Source of the DNA: a virus
Direction: 5' to 3' (one strand)
Length of the DNA: 40,771 bases
Virus record (IMG/VR): IMGVR_UViG_3300045955_000313
Span: 1-40,771 of that record
Shown here piece after piece: positions 39,584 through 40,771 of this stretch (position 1 is its first letter; every line of letters begins with the position of its first letter). The notes below the pieces were generated by a model. The model was not told the origin of the DNA, ran no database searches, and was given only the letters and a program-made list of their open reading frames with translations. The translations under genes and the position numbers were made by a program.

Positions 39584-40771
39584 TTATGGCGATGCTCCAA
39601 TGCTGAGACCTGTTGGCGGGTTTTGGTTGGCAGGGGGAGGCGGGTCTTCTGGTGGCGGGTCTGGTGCGCCCGCGCCAGTGAGCAGACAGGTAAACCCGAA
39701 GACGGTGGGGCGTGTCGTATCATCAGTGCAAGTCGCTATCTCGCCTGCGAACCTCACTCCGTGGGTGGTATTGCATTGTGTATTGGTTAATCCTGCTGAA
39801 GGACAGGCAATCTTCTGTGGAACGCCACTCGGGTAGAATGTCGATTGATCCAGAATGGCGGTGTCGCGCTGTTCCTTAAAATAAATGCGCAAGTCTATAT
39901 CGGGATCTGCTCCCCAATTAAACCAATACAGACTATTCTCGACGACAAGCTCGGCAACCAGACTTCCGGGAACCTTATTCATATAGACATCGTATGCTAT
40001 GCCACAGTTAATCCCGGTTGGTCGATTGACGACGGTATCACGCACTTCAGTCCGAAAGCCGCGATAGTCCGTGACGTGCCCATTGTGAAATGGGTCACGC
40101 ACGCGAATGTTAATGCAGTTATTGAAGGTGGAGTTCTTGATCGTCTGGACATACGCAGGCTGTGAGTTGCCTCGCGTCTGCCCACACGGCATCGTGATCC
40201 CTTTGGCGTACCCCTCAACCTTAAAGTTATCAAGAATGACCTGACTGCCTCGGTAATCGCCAAAATCAATTCCCGAACCTTGCATGGTGCCGGCATAAGC
40301 CGTCTTATCTCCCCATATCTCAAAGTTCTTCATGGTCAGATTATGTGTCGGATACATGAGCTGGGTTGCGTTATGCCAGCAGATTTGTCCGTCCGCGGTG
40401 ATGCGATTTGGTTCGGGAATTTGAATACCTTTCTCTCCCTGCACTCCTATTGACCACATGGTAAAACAGGTTCGGGACGAGTAGGCTTCATTCCCTTTCG
40501 CCCCGTCGCCCGAGACGCCCCCCTCAGCGAAGTCGACCTGATGGATATTGATTATGCTACTGGTGGTTGCACTATCATTCCCTTGGGCAGTCGGAACCAA
40601 AACATCTCCAAATCCATTCGGAAGTCCTGGGCCAGACTTGAGCAGGTTCGACATCCACAGAATCCCTACTTTTGAAGCATTGGCCGCGACATTATTTTTG
40701 ATCCGTGAGAGTGGCCCCCGCATCCAAAAGGCCGACCCATCATGGCCACAATCAGGGTCACAGCGTCCATC
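39584..40771 (-). CDS. G8-domain / parallel beta-helix tail spike, C-terminal part (continues from base 1)
   Basis: These are the C-terminal 395 residues of the spike whose N-terminal part lies at 1-1242. Reading the minus strand from 40771 continues the codon phase of the last codon at 3-1, with residues DGRCDPDCGHDG at the join. The region has many short beta-strand and turn segments typical of a right-handed parallel beta-helix, for example the stretches around NVAANASKVGILW and IKNSTFNNCINIRV. It ends in a proline-rich tail (PDPPPEDPPPPANQNPP) that may be a flexible linker. The next gene's ribosome-binding site (AAGGAG) overlaps the stop. The cut through this gene is an artefact of linearising a circular sequence. 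Exact substrate and function are unknown. Confidence 0.8.
   Translation of the reverse strand, partial: DGRCDPDCGHDGSAFWMRGPLSRIKNNVAANASKVGILWMSNLLKSGPGLPNGFGDVLVPTAQGNDSATTSSIINIHQVDFAEGGVSGDGAKGNEAYSSRTCFTMWSIGVQGEKGIQIPEPNRITADGQICWHNATQLMYPTHNLTMKNFEIWGDKTAYAGTMQGSGIDFGDYRGSQVILDNFKVEGYAKGITMPCGQTRGNSQPAYVQTIKNSTFNNCINIRVRDPFHNGHVTDYRGFRTEVRDTVVNRPTGINCGIAYDVYMNKVPGSLVAELVVENSLYWFNWGADPDIDLRIYFKEQRDTAILDQSTFYPSGVPQKIACPSAGLTNTQCNTTHGVRFAGEIATCTDDTTRPTVFGFTCLLTGAGAPDPPPEDPPPPANQNPPTGLSIGASP

Overview
The window reads as one complete circular genome of a temperate, short-tailed (podovirus-like) phage of a Gram-negative bacterium. The strongest sign is that a reading frame open on the minus strand at base 1 (start codon at 1242) continues in frame from base 40771 down to a stop at 39584, giving one 809-residue protein across the cut point. 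The phage calls rest on a large terminase, a P22-type portal, an N4-gp56-type major capsid protein, a tyrosine integrase, an XRE repressor and an ERF/YqaJ recombination pair. The host is not identified. A lipoprotein and several Sec signal peptides suggest a Gram-negative host, and the attachment site points to a tRNA-Arg(ACG) gene.

Layout. (1) Late rightward operon, 8491-14287 (+): small terminase, large terminase interrupted by an intein with a LAGLIDADG endonuclease, a broken M15-type endolysin remnant, an HNH endonuclease on the opposite strand, and the portal. (2) Late leftward operon (-), starting at 8426 and running through base 1/40771 to 28345, about 20.9 kb: scaffold-like protein, capsid, small virion proteins, a repetitive fibre, a G8-domain tail spike, tail/connector proteins, large internal proteins and a holin-like membrane protein. 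The two late operons diverge from 8427-8490, which carries three copies of TTTGATAC. (3) Two small regulators at 14341-15096 and a gene-poor strand-biased gap at 15097-15614. (4) Early leftward operon, 25381 down to 15615 (-): HTH proteins, zinc-ribbon and PGDYG-like small proteins, ERF annealing protein, YqaJ exonuclease, a PD-(D/E)XK nuclease, a mini Cas12/TnpB-like effector with a CRISPR array, a DUF6745 protein with 28 tetrapeptide repeats, a CHC2 primase fragment and a DUF3987 ATPase. (5) Lysogeny region, 25382-28340: repressor, a short hydrophobic ORF, lipoprotein, integrase, excisionase-like HTH, a truncated DUF3854 remnant, a near-consensus parS site, and attP built on the 3' half of tRNA-Arg.

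The most interesting system is at 19753-21417. It is a 366-residue Cas12/TnpB-like protein whose RuvC nuclease looks dead: the RuvC-II glutamate is replaced by glutamine, the RuvC-I aspartate is not in its usual place, and the protein ends before RuvC-III and the zinc ribbon. It sits next to five identical 37-nt repeats with four unique spacers, and no cas1 or cas2 is present. The natural inference is a phage-borne RNA-guided DNA-binding (silencing) system rather than a cutter. Whether it is already described cannot be settled from the sequence alone.
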